From contig NZ_CP110973.1 of NCBI RefSeq assembly GCF_026248825.1, positions 5,725,501 through 5,789,500 of the forward strand: a stretch of DNA of 64,000 nucleotides. The letters run 5' to 3'. The translations under genes were made by a program, and so were the position numbers. Source of the stretch: Larkinella insperata (GTDB taxonomy: Bacteria > Bacteroidota > Bacteroidia > Cytophagales > Spirosomataceae). Below, in pieces: positions 51,083 to 59,823 of this stretch (within the stretch, counting starts at the first letter, position 1; each line of letters starts with the position of its first letter). The notes under the pieces are model-generated. The model was not told where the DNA came from and ran no database searches. It saw only the letters and a list, made by a program, of their open reading frames with translations.

Positions 51083-52129
51083 TTAAACCACCGGCCGAAC
51101 CTCACCCTGGCGGAGCTGCCGGTTTTGCTGCCACTGCGCATACCGTCGGTACAGCCCGTTGACCGGAAGACGCCATTTACAAAGCCGTAAAACCAGGGCG
51201 GTCGGCCAGTCGGGCTTTTCCATAAATTCCAGCAATTCCCCAAACTGAAAGGCCAGTTCAAATTGCTCGGTATAAAAACATTGCCGGATAAACCAGCGAA
51301 TACGGCCCGCCAACGCCCGGTATTCTTCCGCCGTCTGACATTGGTCGAAGGCTTTGTAACAAACTTTCAGGGTTGAACCGAGCAACGCACTGTTGCGGTC
51401 CTGAAACTGGGAGGAAAGGGATTTTTGAACGACCCGTTTGCTGGTCAGCACTTCGTCCTGATAGTAATACCGGTAATTCCGCGCCGACCGGACCCAGAAG
51501 TCAAAATCTTCGTAACTCAGCGATTCGTCGTAGCCGCCCAGGCTCTCGAGTACATCTTTTCGCATCATCATCGTGGGTGTAGACACAAAATAAGAAGCCA
51601 GGATTTCCTTAAAGACCCAGCCCGACGGCACGGGCCGGGTGGTCATTCCGTTCGGGCTGACGGGGAAGTGATAGCCGGTCAGGTGATCATTTTCATCGAT
51701 AAAGGCGGCATTGCTGAAGATGACGGCGTAATCGCCCGCCAGCCGTTCAAAACCGGCCACCTGCCGGGCAATCCGCTCCCGGTGCATCACGTCGTCGGCC
51801 GATAGATCGATTACGTACCGCCCCTGCGCCAGCTTCAACCCCTGATTGAACGCCCGGCAGATGCCGACGTTTTCGCAGTTTCGGATCAGCTGAATTTTCG
51901 GGTGTTGCTGCATCAGGGTCTCTACCCGCGCCACGGAGCTGTCGGTGCTGTTGTTGTCAATAACCAGTAGTTCAACCGCCGGGTAGGTTTGATCCAGTAC
52001 GGATTGCAGCGCAGCGGTGATAAAACGCTCGTGGTTGTAACTGATACAGATTACGGATACCAGGGGCCTGATCGACGACAGGTAATCTGCCAGCAGGCCG
52101 GACGGTATGGTTCCAAGAGTTTCAGCCAT
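51083..52129 (-). CDS. Glycosyltransferase family 2
   Basis: 348-residue inverting glycosyltransferase, cytoplasmic. GT-A fold motifs: PLVSVICISYNHERFITAAL at the start, LLVIDNNSTDSSVARVE, NVGICRAFNQGLKLAQGRYV, then LSADDV as the metal-binding DxD-like site, and MMRKDVLESLGGYDESLSYEDF. The last 80 residues are basic and helical. The sugar and acceptor are unknown. It stands alone with no polysaccharide operon, and it may use the -7 element at 52250. Confidence 0.92.
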   Translation of the reverse strand: MAETLGTIPSGLLADYLSSIRPLVSVICISYNHERFITAALQSVLDQTYPAVELLVIDNNSTDSSVARVETLMQQHPKIQLIRNCENVGICRAFNQGLKLAQGRYVIDLSADDVMHRERIARQVAGFERLAGDYAVIFSNAAFIDENDHLTGYHFPVSPNGMTTRPVPSGWVFKEILASYFVSTPTMMMRKDVLESLGGYDESLSYEDFDFWVRSARNYRYYYQDEVLTSKRVVQKSLSSQFQDRNSALLGSTLKVCYKAFDQCQTAEEYRALAGRIRWFIRQCFYTEQFELAFQFGELLEFMEKPDWPTALVLRLCKWRLPVNGLYRRYAQWQQNRQLRQGEVRPVV

Positions 52130-52249
52130 ACAAATGATAAAAACAGGCGGTTATCGGACAAGAGACTGCAACTCTTTCGTAGACAATACTAAAAATTAAT
52201 CAACAGATAAGCGCCATAGTATTTAGCAAACGGTGAGCATAAATCAGAC

Positions 52250-52257
52250 CAAACCTA
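52250..52257 (-). promoter_or_regulatory. Candidate -7 element for the GT2 gene
   Basis: The minus strand reads TAGGTTTG, a match to TAnnTTTG, but the leader to 52129 would be about 115 bases and no -33 box is clear. Confidence 0.35.
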
Positions 52258-52293
52258 AAAATCACATTCCAGGCCACTTTTATTTTTGGCACG

Positions 52294-52361
52294 GTTTTTA
52301 TTACTATTCTTAAGCAAGAAACAGTCTAAGCCTCTGCCGAGAGCTAGGCTTGTGATTTTTT
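52294..52361 (+). ncRNA. Candidate small RNA
   Basis: A TATTTTTG element (52281-52288) predicts a start near 52294. Some 35 bases later a stem AAGCCT/AGGCTT (52328-52333 with 52346-52351) is followed closely by a T run (52356-52361), giving a transcript of about 65 nt. No open frame of note lies in it. It is convergent with the YihY gene. No -33 box is clear, so this rests on the promoter and terminator together. Confidence 0.3.
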
Positions 52362-52375
52362 GGGTTAGGGTTATC

Positions 52376-52410
52376 ATAAATGCTCTCTAAGCGGTTTGGG
52401 GAGCATTTAT
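52376..52410 (-). repeat. Hairpin spanning the end of the yihY-like gene
   Basis: A perfect 10 bp stem, ATAAATGCTC (52376-52385) with GAGCATTTAT (52401-52410), encloses 15 bases that include the minus-strand stop codon at 52387-52389. No T run follows, so it may protect the mRNA end rather than stop transcription. Confidence 0.6.
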
Positions 52411-53340
52411 TGTTTTATCAGCAACCTGCGGATTTTTGTCGCCTTCGAGTTTGTACAGCGCAACGTTCATATCAAACCCGAGAATCAGTAATAAACAGAC
52501 CAGATTAATCCAGATCATCAGGACAATCAACGTACCGATGGAGCCGTAAAGTTTGTTGTAGGAGCCAAAATTGGAAACGTAATAGGAGAAGCCAAAGGTC
52601 GTTACGACTACCAGTACCGAAGCGATGATCCCACCCGGATTGACAAATTTCCACTTCATGTCCATGTCCGGGCCGAATTTATAAATCACCGAAATGGCCG
52701 CCACAAACACCGCGAAAACCACCAGATAACGGCCAATGTTCAGGAGCGTCGCCACTACCACATTGTCCAGAATCTGGATCTGCTGAAGGTAATCCGTAAT
52801 AACCCCTCCAATGACCAGCACCGCAATGGCCAGAAACAGCGCAAAGGCCAGCATAATCGTCAGGCCAAAGGCAATAAGCCGGGTTTTGAGAAAACCCCGC
52901 CCCTCGTCGGTTTTGTGGGAGGAATTAAACGCCATCATCAACGACAGGATTCCGTTCGTAGCCGCGTATAACGCCAGCAAAAAACCGAACGACAGGACAT
53001 TCCCCCGCGGGCGGCTGATGATATCGTAGATGGTTGCTTTGACGGTATCGTAGGTCGACGCGGGCAAGACCTGCGCGAAAAAATCCATCACCTGATTCTC
53101 CATGTTTGGAATCGGAATCAGCGGAATGAGGGTAAACAGGAAGATGATGGCCGGAAAGACCGCCAGAATCAGGCTGTAGGCCACGGAAGCGGCCCGTTCA
53201 CTGGTGTCGTTGTCGGTTACTTTCGGCAAGAAATGCCGGAGGAAGTCAAACCAGTTCTGTTTCGAATCAAAAGCCCGGCGTTTTTGCAGGAAGATAATAG
53301 CGCGCTGAACCGCGTTATACTGCATCAATTTCTCCAACAT
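52387..53340 (-). CDS. YihY/BrkB-family inner membrane protein
   Basis: 317 residues with six hydrophobic segments in the BrkB pattern. Conserved stretches are ASVAYSLILAVFPAIIFLFT (first hydrophobic pair), GFLLALYAATNGILSLMMAF, and PGGIIASVLVVVTTFGFSYY with the NFGSYNKLYGSIGTLIVLMI end. The family, formerly called ribonuclease BN by mistake, has no established biochemical role; a transport or lipid function is suspected. A 3' hairpin spans its stop codon. The thioesterase gene lies 30 bases upstream on the same strand. Confidence 0.92.
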   Translation of the reverse strand: MLEKLMQYNAVQRAIIFLQKRRAFDSKQNWFDFLRHFLPKVTDNDTSERAASVAYSLILAVFPAIIFLFTLIPLIPIPNMENQVMDFFAQVLPASTYDTVKATIYDIISRPRGNVLSFGFLLALYAATNGILSLMMAFNSSHKTDEGRGFLKTRLIAFGLTIMLAFALFLAIAVLVIGGVITDYLQQIQILDNVVVATLLNIGRYLVVFAVFVAAISVIYKFGPDMDMKWKFVNPGGIIASVLVVVTTFGFSYYVSNFGSYNKLYGSIGTLIVLMIWINLVCLLLILGFDMNVALYKLEGDKNPQVADKTINAPQTA

Positions 53341-53370
53341 ACAGGATACGGATCATTTTCTGGACAGAAA

Positions 53371-53790
53371 TTAAACCGCTGGCTCGAAAAAAGGTTTGAG
53401 CAGAGCCCTCAGATCGGCGGGCGCTTTCGTAATCCGCCCCGTGCCCGACTGCATGAACACCAGCGTGGTTTCGCCCGTGTTCAGGTGTTCACCGTGCTGG
53501 TTGTAGATGTCGTAATGAAACACAATCCGGACGCTGGGCAGCTCCCGAATCGTCACCCGGATCGTCAGCAGGTCGTCGTAGCGGGCCGGGCGCAGGTAGC
53601 GCGAACGGTTTTCGTACACCGGCATCATCACCCCCGACGCTTCCATGTCCTTGTAATGAAACCCCAGGCTTCGCAGGGCCTCAACCCGCCCAATTTCGTA
53701 GTAGCGGGCGTAATTGCCGTAATAAACGTACCCCATCTGATCGGTATCGGCGTAGCGGACCCGGATGGGCGGAACATCGTAGATAAACAT
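53371..53790 (-). CDS. Hotdog-fold acyl-CoA thioesterase (4HBT/YbgC type)
   Basis: 139 residues from the ATG at 53790. The first helix-turn bears the family motif RYADTDQMGYVYYGNYARYY (12-31), with catalytic Asp 17. Later strands are YLRPARYDDLLTIRVTIREL and VFHYDIYNQHGEHLNTGETT. It hydrolyses acyl-CoA or acyl-ACP thioesters, of chain length not known. It lies on the same strand as mltG and the YihY gene (105 and 30 bases apart). Confidence 0.93.
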   Translation of the reverse strand: MFIYDVPPIRVRYADTDQMGYVYYGNYARYYEIGRVEALRSLGFHYKDMEASGVMMPVYENRSRYLRPARYDDLLTIRVTIRELPSVRIVFHYDIYNQHGEHLNTGETTLVFMQSGTGRITKAPADLRALLKPFFEPAV

Positions 53791-53895
53791 CTGCTTTGGA
53801 CAGTAGACAACAGCCAATAGACTCAAGACAACCCACGACCGAAAGAACGAGCACCAGCGATTTTGTCTTTTCGCTCGCGGGCATCACGGGCCTTT

Positions 53896-54933
53896 TTATT
53901 TCATGATTCCGCGTTTGGTCAACTCGGCGTGGTAAATCCGGGCGTTGTTCAGGTGCTCTGCGTACGTTTTGGCGAACGTGTGGTAACCGGAGAAGTCGGC
54001 GCGGGCCACAAAGTACAGGTAGTCGTGGTTTTCGTGGTTCAGCACCGCATCAATCGAACTCAGCGTTGGCAGGTTGATCGGGCCGGGCGGCAGGCCCTTA
54101 AACCGGTACGTGTTGTAGGGCGAGTCGATGAGTTTGTGAACGTTCAGCACCCGGCGGATGGTAAAATCGCGGTGGGCAAACACCAGCGTCGGGTCGGCTT
54201 CCAGCAACATGCCCCGTTGCAGGCGGTTCAGGTAAACCCCCGCCACGCGCGGTTTTTCGTCATTTTTCTTACTTTCCGATTCCACAATGGACGCCAGCGT
54301 CTGCACCTGCGTTTGGGTCAGGCCCAGCTCCCGGGCTTTCTGCTGGCGCTCGGGGGTCCAGAATTTCTTGTATTCCTTGCCCATGCGGTCCAGAAAATTG
54401 TCGGCGCTGGTGGTCCAGAAAAACTCGTACGTGTTCGGCAGAAACATGCACATGATGGTGGTGGTGTCGAAACCGTAGCGTTGGCAAACTGCCGGATTTT
54501 TCAGCAGCGAATCCAGCGTCTGCGGACCGAATTCAAATTTGCTGCCGAGTTTGGCAATCAGTTCGTCTTTCAACCGGATGTTGTTGAAAGTCAGCTTCAT
54601 GGGATCCTGCGCTCCCGACCGTAGTTTGCGAATGGCCTCCTGGTTCGTCATTTCCTTCTCGATAACGTACCGGCCGTGCTTCACGTGATCAGTGTAGTTC
54701 ATGAAACGGGCCAGAAACCGGAACGACATTTTGTCATTCACCACGTCATGCTTCTGGAGCGAATCCATGACGGTTTCGAAGGTGGCCCCGCGCGGAATCA
54801 GCAAGGCAAAGTCTTTGTCACCGTCCCCCACCTGGAGATTCGGCGTTTTAAAAATTTGCCACGCGTAAAACGACAGCGTAGCCAATAACACAGAAATGGT
54901 AATCAGAATACCAGCAACAACCTTACGAGACAT
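53896..54933 (-). CDS. mltG: Endolytic murein transglycosylase MltG
   Basis: 345 residues from the ATG at 54933, opening with a signal anchor (KVVAGILITISVLLATLSFY). A LysM-like segment (about 60-130) precedes the YceG catalytic domain: TIMCMFLPNTYEFFWTTSAD, LASIVESESKKNDEKPRVAG with the catalytic Glu, VYLNRLQRGMLLEADPT, and the end PYNTYRFKGLPPGPI. It cuts nascent glycan strands in the periplasm and helps to set their length. Promoter element at 55021. Confidence 0.95.
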   Translation of the reverse strand: MSRKVVAGILITISVLLATLSFYAWQIFKTPNLQVGDGDKDFALLIPRGATFETVMDSLQKHDVVNDKMSFRFLARFMNYTDHVKHGRYVIEKEMTNQEAIRKLRSGAQDPMKLTFNNIRLKDELIAKLGSKFEFGPQTLDSLLKNPAVCQRYGFDTTTIMCMFLPNTYEFFWTTSADNFLDRMGKEYKKFWTPERQQKARELGLTQTQVQTLASIVESESKKNDEKPRVAGVYLNRLQRGMLLEADPTLVFAHRDFTIRRVLNVHKLIDSPYNTYRFKGLPPGPINLPTLSSIDAVLNHENHDYLYFVARADFSGYHTFAKTYAEHLNNARIYHAELTKRGIMK

Positions 54934-55020
54934 AGAATAAGTGAGTCCGTTCACGGGATACGGTCCGGGTTGAGTCGTCCCGATCGCACAAACGATTACC
55001 TTTTAGATGAATTAGGACTG

Positions 55021-55028
55021 CAAAGGTA
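55021..55028 (-). promoter_or_regulatory. -7 element for mltG
   Basis: The minus strand reads TACCTTTG, matching TAnnTTTG. A TTG (complement of 55050-55052) sits 21 bases upstream as a -33 candidate. The leader to 54933 is about 80 bases. Confidence 0.55.
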
Positions 55029-55056
55029 GCAACCGCAGCGGTTCTCTGCCAACAAA

Positions 55057-56001
55057 TTAACCGGTTGCCTCCGACGGCTTTGGTACCACCCGGTATTTTG
55101 GCAAATTGACCAGCAGCACCCCCGCCAGAATCACCACCAACGCCAGCAACTGCCGCCCGGAAAGCGATTCGTTGGCAAACAGCCACCCCAGCAAAACCGC
55201 AATCACCGGATTAACGTACGCGTAGGTGCTGACAATGGCCGGCGGACGAACTTTCAGCAGCCACAAATAAGCCAGATACGTAACGATGGACCCCATCACA
55301 ATCATGTACACCAGAGCCAGCCAGGATGTCGGCGTTACGGCAGCCGGCTGGAAGGTAGCCAGTTCGCCGGAAATCAGGCTGGCCAAACCGCTGAAACTCC
55401 CCGCTGCCAGCAACTGCAGGCTGCCGTTGAAGGTGTTGGAGGCCGTCGACGGTTTGTATTTGGCAAATAACGAACCCACCGTCCAGAAAATACCCCCCGC
55501 GAGCAAAACGACGATGCTCAATCCGTAGTGTCCGTCCGGCGACCGCACCGGCGCCGTCTGCTCCGGTTGCGCCAGCAGCAACACCACCCCCACAAACCCA
55601 ATGACCAGACCGCCGGGAATCAGCCAGCTGGCGAAATAGGTAGCCCACTGCCGCCGGTCGAGCAGCACAAACCAGAACGGCATGGTCGTCACCAGGATGG
55701 CCGCCAGACCCGAGGGAATGTACTGCTCGGCCCAGATCACCGAAACCGTTCCGCCAAACAGCATCAAAATACCGCTCAGGGCATTGCGGCTCACCGTCTG
55801 CGCCGTCAGCCGGGCTTCTCCTTTCACCAGACACCAGCCGTACAGCAGCAATCCGGCAATCAGAAACCGCAACGACGCCATCAGAAACGGCGGAATGCTC
55901 TCCAGACCCAGCAAAGCCGCCAGGTAAGTAGAGCCCCAGATGATGTAAATAGCCGTAAAAGCCAGCAGGACCGGCAACGGTTTCGGTGGGGTTTGGCTCA
56001 T
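55057..56001 (-). CDS. EamA-family (DMT) transporter
   Basis: 314-residue inner-membrane protein with ten hydrophobic segments in two EamA repeats. The first repeat begins with AIYIIWGSTYLAALLGLESIPPFL; the second with LLAGGIFWTVGSLFAKYKPS. The end of each repeat has the usual conserved Pro (VIWAEQYIPSGLAAILVTTM and YAYVNPVIAVLLGWLFANES). Likely an exporter of a metabolite such as an amino acid; substrate not readable. It lies 23 bases from the Ldh-type dehydrogenase gene on the same strand, which suggests an operon. Confidence 0.93.
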   Translation of the reverse strand: MSQTPPKPLPVLLAFTAIYIIWGSTYLAALLGLESIPPFLMASLRFLIAGLLLYGWCLVKGEARLTAQTVSRNALSGILMLFGGTVSVIWAEQYIPSGLAAILVTTMPFWFVLLDRRQWATYFASWLIPGGLVIGFVGVVLLLAQPEQTAPVRSPDGHYGLSIVVLLAGGIFWTVGSLFAKYKPSTASNTFNGSLQLLAAGSFSGLASLISGELATFQPAAVTPTSWLALVYMIVMGSIVTYLAYLWLLKVRPPAIVSTYAYVNPVIAVLLGWLFANESLSGRQLLALVVILAGVLLVNLPKYRVVPKPSEATG

Positions 56002-56024
56002 TTGTTTGTCGCGTTCAGCTTATT

Positions 56025-57095
56025 TTACGCCCACGTCAGGTCAAACCGCTCGGCCAGTTCGCGCAGGCTTTGCACAACCGGTTCGATCAGCGGCAAGCCG
56101 TTCTGTTCGCGTTCGGCTTCCATTGCGCGCTCCGGATCGCCGGGAATCAGAACCTGTTGCCCCTCCACGGCGCGGGCGTTGCGGAAGGCCCCAATCCAGG
56201 TGTCCATGTGCCGCTTGAACTCGTCGGCGGGCCGGAATGCATCGATGCGCATGGCCCCGAAAAAGTGGCCCGTTCCGGCCCCGACGCCTTCCTGCGCGGC
56301 CATGAAACCAGCCGTGGCAAAGGGCGGCACCCACGGCCCGTAGTTGGCCCCCGACAACACGCCGGAGAAAATATCGACGATGGCCCCCAGACCGTACCCC
56401 TTATGACTGCCGTGCTCGCGGTCGGAGCCCAGCGGCAGCAGGGCCCCGCCGTTCCGGATTGGATTCGAATCGGTCGACGGCTGGCCCTCAGCATCCTGCG
56501 CCCAGCCCAGCGGAGCGGCCAGCCCCTTGCGCTGCAAAATTTCCATCTTGCCGTAAGCTACCGCTGTAGAGGCAAAATCGGCCACAAAAGGCGGTTGGGT
56601 CAGCGCGGGAACGGCCACGGCAATCGGATTGGTGCCCAGCAATTTGTCAAGTGAAAAAGTCGGAGCCACGAGCGGAGCCGCGTTGGTCATCGTCATCCCG
56701 ATCATATCGTGTTCGAGGGCCAGCATGGCGTGGTATCCGGCAATTCCGAAGTGGTTGGAATTACGGACGGCGACCCAGCCCGTTCCGGCGACCTGCGCCT
56801 TTTCGATGGCTATCTGCATGGCTTGCGGCCCCACAACCAGCCCGACACCCCGGTCGCCATCGATCACCGCCGTCGACGGGGTTTCGTGAACGACCTGAAT
56901 GCTCGGCGTCGGATTCAGACGCCCGTGGTCGTACAGACGAACATACCCCGCCAGCCGGGCCACCCCGTGCGAATCAACCCCGCGCAGGTCGGCCTGGACC
57001 AGCACCGTCGTGGCTACTTCGGCATCCGCTTCGGAAAAGCCGATTTTAAGGAAAACTTGTTTGGTAAACGCTTTAACTTGCTGAACTGAAATCAT
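56025..57095 (-). CDS. Ldh-family (malate/L-lactate/ureidoglycolate) dehydrogenase
   Basis: 356-residue NAD(P)-dependent oxidoreductase of the Ldh_2 (type 2 malate/lactate dehydrogenase) fold. Characteristic blocks are QADLRGVDSHGVARLAGYVR (catalytic His about 45), VGPQAMQIAIEKAQ, VAVRNSNHFGIAGYHAMLAL, LLGTNPIAVAVPA and GSDREHGSHKGYGLGAIVDI. The natural substrate may be a 2-hydroxy acid such as malate, sulfolactate or ureidoglycolate. The EamA gene follows and could move the product. A -7 element is at 57191. Confidence 0.92.
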   Translation of the reverse strand: MISVQQVKAFTKQVFLKIGFSEADAEVATTVLVQADLRGVDSHGVARLAGYVRLYDHGRLNPTPSIQVVHETPSTAVIDGDRGVGLVVGPQAMQIAIEKAQVAGTGWVAVRNSNHFGIAGYHAMLALEHDMIGMTMTNAAPLVAPTFSLDKLLGTNPIAVAVPALTQPPFVADFASTAVAYGKMEILQRKGLAAPLGWAQDAEGQPSTDSNPIRNGGALLPLGSDREHGSHKGYGLGAIVDIFSGVLSGANYGPWVPPFATAGFMAAQEGVGAGTGHFFGAMRIDAFRPADEFKRHMDTWIGAFRNARAVEGQQVLIPGDPERAMEAEREQNGLPLIEPVVQSLRELAERFDLTWA

Positions 57096-57190
57096 TTGCT
57101 TGGGGCTACAGACCGGACATTGACGCCCAGCCCGACGGTTTTCACGGAAAACTCAGGAATCGAACCCGAAAAGGACTTCGATTTTTTCTG

Positions 57191-57198
57191 CAAAAATA
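57191..57198 (-). promoter_or_regulatory. -7 element for the Ldh-family dehydrogenase operon
   Basis: The minus strand reads TATTTTTG, matching TAnnTTTG. The transcript start near 57184 leaves a leader of about 90 bases before 57095. Confidence 0.5.
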
Positions 57199-57270
57199 GG
57201 GGTCAGATTAAACGAAACCGCCCCCGATCGTATCTATATTCTCGATGTATCATTTTCCACCACTGCTTTC

Positions 57271-58890
57271 ATGAAAACAATCCACATCTTTATAGCTGCC
57301 TGCCTGTCGTTTTCGGCCACCTTGGCGCAGGATGATGAACTACGGGTTAACTCCACCATTCAGCACGTAACGGTTTTTCTGAACCGCGCCCAGATCAACG
57401 CCCAGGCCCGGACTACCATCGGCCCCGGCGTCACACGGCTGATTATCGACAACGCATCGGCCCAGACCGACCCGCAGAGCATTCAGGTCAGCGGCAAGGG
57501 CGACGCCACCATTCAGGGCATTCAGTTTCGCACTAATTTCCTGACCAAAATACCCAAACCCGTTTCCCTGCAACGGCTGGAAGATTCGCTGCGGCTGGCC
57601 CGCGAGACGTTCGACGCGTTGAACCTCCAGAAAGACGTGCTGGAGAACGAAAAGAAGATGGTGCTGGCCAACCAGAAAGTCGGCTCGGAAAAAGGCACTT
57701 CCGTGAAGGAGGTGTCCGACATGGCCGATTTTTTCCGTCAGCGCCTGACCGATGTGGGTAAAAAGCTGCTGGCACTGGAAAAAGACCTTCAGGAACAGAA
57801 AAAGAAAGTAGACCGGCTGGAGGGGCAGGTTAAAGAACAGAACGCCAAACGCGAACGGCCCGTGGGCGAAATTGAGGTGACGCTGACGGCCAAAAACCGC
57901 ACCGCCGTTGATCTGGCGCTGAGCTACGTGGTGAACGACGCGGGCTGGACGCCCTTTTACGACATTCGGGTAAAGAATACCAAAAACCCGGCCACGCTGG
58001 CCTACAAAGCCAACGTGTACCAGAACACCGGTTTCGACTGGCAGAACGTCCGTCTGACGCTTTCGACCTCCAACCCCGCTCTGCCCGGTACTCAACCGCA
58101 ACTGGAAACGCAGTTTGTGGGCTTTTACGAACCGCGCCCGGTTCCATCGATGGAATCTTTGCGATCAAATTTGCAAGGAAAAGTAATGGGCATGCAGGTT
58201 TTAAAGAAAGAAGCTACTCCCTCCGCACCAGCCGCCGATATGGCCACGACCGCCAATTTTACGCAGGTCGTTGAGCAGCCCACCAGTGTTGTTTTTGACA
58301 TTTCGGTTCCCTACACGGTTCTGTCCAACAACCGCCCGCAGGTGGTCGACATTCAGACTGGTGAGCTACCGGCCACCTACCGCTACACCGCCACGCCCAA
58401 ACTGGACACGGATGCGTTTCTAGTGGCAACCCTGAGCGGCTGGGAAAAGCTCAACCTGCTGAACGGCACGGCCCGCACGTATTTTGAAGAGACTTACGTC
58501 GGCGAATCGCAGGTAAATTTGCAACAGGCCGGCGACACGCTGGCGCTCGGGCTTGGCCGGGATAAGAAGATTGTGGTGAAACGGGAGAAAACCCAGGATT
58601 TTAGCAGCCGCAAAAGCCTGAGTTCGTCCGTCCGTGACAGCTACAGCTATAAAATTACGGTTCGCAATACGAAGCCGGAAGCCGTCGATCTGATGCTTTT
58701 CGACCAGATTCCGATCTCGACCGACAGCCGGATTGAGGTAGAACTGGACGAACGCTCGGGGGCCGAACATAATGCCGAAACCGGTCGCCTGACCTGGAAC
58801 CTGGCCCTCAAACCGGGCGAAAGCCGGGATCTGGTGTTTCGATACACGGTCAAATACCCGAAAGGCAAACAACTCGTGAATGCGCAGTAA
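57271..58890 (+). CDS. DUF4139 domain-containing exported protein
   Basis: 539 residues with a signal peptide (MKTIHIFIAACLSFSATLAQ). An N-terminal beta domain (VNSTIQHVTVFLNRAQINAQ) precedes a long coiled coil (about 100-195) and the DUF4139 body (IEVTLTAKNRTAVDLALSYV; VNDAGWTPFYDIRV). An odd insert, MESLRSNLQGKVMGMQVLK (about residues 294-312), resembles the plug motif of SusC-type TonB receptors. Related to mucoidy inhibitor MuiA; function unknown. A 12 bp hairpin follows the stop. Confidence 0.9.
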   Translation: MKTIHIFIAACLSFSATLAQDDELRVNSTIQHVTVFLNRAQINAQARTTIGPGVTRLIIDNASAQTDPQSIQVSGKGDATIQGIQFRTNFLTKIPKPVSLQRLEDSLRLARETFDALNLQKDVLENEKKMVLANQKVGSEKGTSVKEVSDMADFFRQRLTDVGKKLLALEKDLQEQKKKVDRLEGQVKEQNAKRERPVGEIEVTLTAKNRTAVDLALSYVVNDAGWTPFYDIRVKNTKNPATLAYKANVYQNTGFDWQNVRLTLSTSNPALPGTQPQLETQFVGFYEPRPVPSMESLRSNLQGKVMGMQVLKKEATPSAPAADMATTANFTQVVEQPTSVVFDISVPYTVLSNNRPQVVDIQTGELPATYRYTATPKLDTDAFLVATLSGWEKLNLLNGTARTYFEETYVGESQVNLQQAGDTLALGLGRDKKIVVKREKTQDFSSRKSLSSSVRDSYSYKITVRNTKPEAVDLMLFDQIPISTDSRIEVELDERSGAEHNAETGRLTWNLALKPGESRDLVFRYTVKYPKGKQLVNAQ

Positions 58891-58896
58891 GTCGCC

Positions 58897-58930
58897 AACC
58901 CCGGTCAGCGGTAGAAAACTGGCCGGGGTT
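58897..58930 (+). terminator. Hairpin downstream of the DUF4139 gene
   Basis: A 12 bp stem including one G-U pair (58897-58908 with 58919-58930) starts six bases past the stop codon. The following AACATTATTT is only weakly T-rich, so termination may be incomplete. Confidence 0.5.
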
Positions 58931-59033
58931 AACATTATTTACGTAAAAAACGGCATACCCAACTGGCTATTTTTTGGTTATTACCTTGATTTGGTTTTTG
59001 CTGCAAAGCAAAAAATCAGGATTCCATCAAAAG

Positions 59034-59041
59034 TATATTTG
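59034..59041 (+). promoter_or_regulatory. -7 element of the 59065 gene
   Basis: TATATTTG matches TAnnTTTG, predicting a start near 59048 and a leader of about 17 bases to the ATG at 59065. No clear -33 box is seen. Confidence 0.45.
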
Positions 59042-59064
59042 TTCTATTTGCCGTTTTATAGAGT

Positions 59065-59658
59065 ATGATGCACCGCCTGTTTGCTACGGTTTTTCTGCTG
59101 TTTATCACCCAAACCCTTTGGGCTCAGAGCGATACCCTCTCGGTTGATTCGCTGATGATCAAGCAGAGATCCCCCTACGCAGCCATGATTAAACCGGGCC
59201 AAAAATACCTGGCCCTGGACGTAATGGGGCGGTTTGGTGGATTTCACCGGCACCGTTTTTTTCCCAACGAAGAAATCAAGTTCCGGTACGAAGGCCGCAA
59301 ATACCGGGAAAAGATTTATCAGGTGACGGATTCGTCGCTCGTGCTGATCCTGGAAGATCCAAATACGTTTCTGGATGAAGCCGTTCATTTCCGGATTGAC
59401 CGCATTGAAAAAATCTACATTAACCGTCAAATCCCGTTTGTCACCCAGGGCACTTACCTGTTTCCCATCGCCGGAACGGTTTTCTTTATTGCCGACGTGA
59501 TCAATACGTCTCGCCGGGAGCAACAACTCACTGCCGACACCCGCGCCCTGAAAGCCCCCGCCGTTATGTTTGGGCTGGCAGCCATTTGCTACAAATTAAG
59601 CTTTCCGCGCTACCGAATCAACCAGAATCACCAGCTTAAAGTCTTGGAAACCTATTAA
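59065..59658 (+). CDS. Hypothetical exported protein
   Basis: 197 residues with a signal peptide (MMHRLFATVFLLFITQTLWAQ). The mature chain has LALDVMGRFGGFHRHRFFPN and KFRYEGRKYREKIYQVTDSS and then DRIEKIYINRQIPFVTQGTY, followed by one hydrophobic helix (LFPIAGTVFFIADVIN) and a second (PAVMFGLAAICYKL). It resembles small Bacteroidota envelope proteins of unknown role. No family is recognised. It stands alone on its strand between the DUF4139 gene and aroA. Confidence 0.8.
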   Translation: MMHRLFATVFLLFITQTLWAQSDTLSVDSLMIKQRSPYAAMIKPGQKYLALDVMGRFGGFHRHRFFPNEEIKFRYEGRKYREKIYQVTDSSLVLILEDPNTFLDEAVHFRIDRIEKIYINRQIPFVTQGTYLFPIAGTVFFIADVINTSRREQQLTADTRALKAPAVMFGLAAICYKLSFPRYRINQNHQLKVLETY

Positions 59659-59735
59659 TTATCAGGAAATTATAGATAATAAAAATCGGCCGATGAAGAG
59701 GGTTACTAGCTGTAACCAGGTAAATGACCGTTTTT

Positions 59736-59763
59736 AACTCCTCACTCATAATTCTCAACTCCT
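59736..59763. repeat. Short degenerate direct repeat upstream of aroA
   Basis: AACTCCT occurs at 59736-59742 and 59757-59763, spaced 21 bases, within a low-complexity CT/A-rich stretch. The text resembles the arms of the inverted repeat at 40965-41029 (AACTCTTCATTCTTC). Possibly remnants of one dispersed element family; no function can be stated. Confidence 0.35.
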
Positions 59764-59788
59764 GATTCACTTATTCGTTTCTCTCCGT

Positions 59789-59796
59789 AGTTTTGC
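59789..59796 (+). promoter_or_regulatory. -7 element of aroA
   Basis: TAGTTTTG matches TAnnTTTG. A start near 59803 leaves about 21 bases of leader before the TTG start at 59824, which agrees with that codon being used. Confidence 0.55.
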
Positions 59797-59823
59797 GGAA
59801 AAATTAACTAATTCGTTTCCGAT

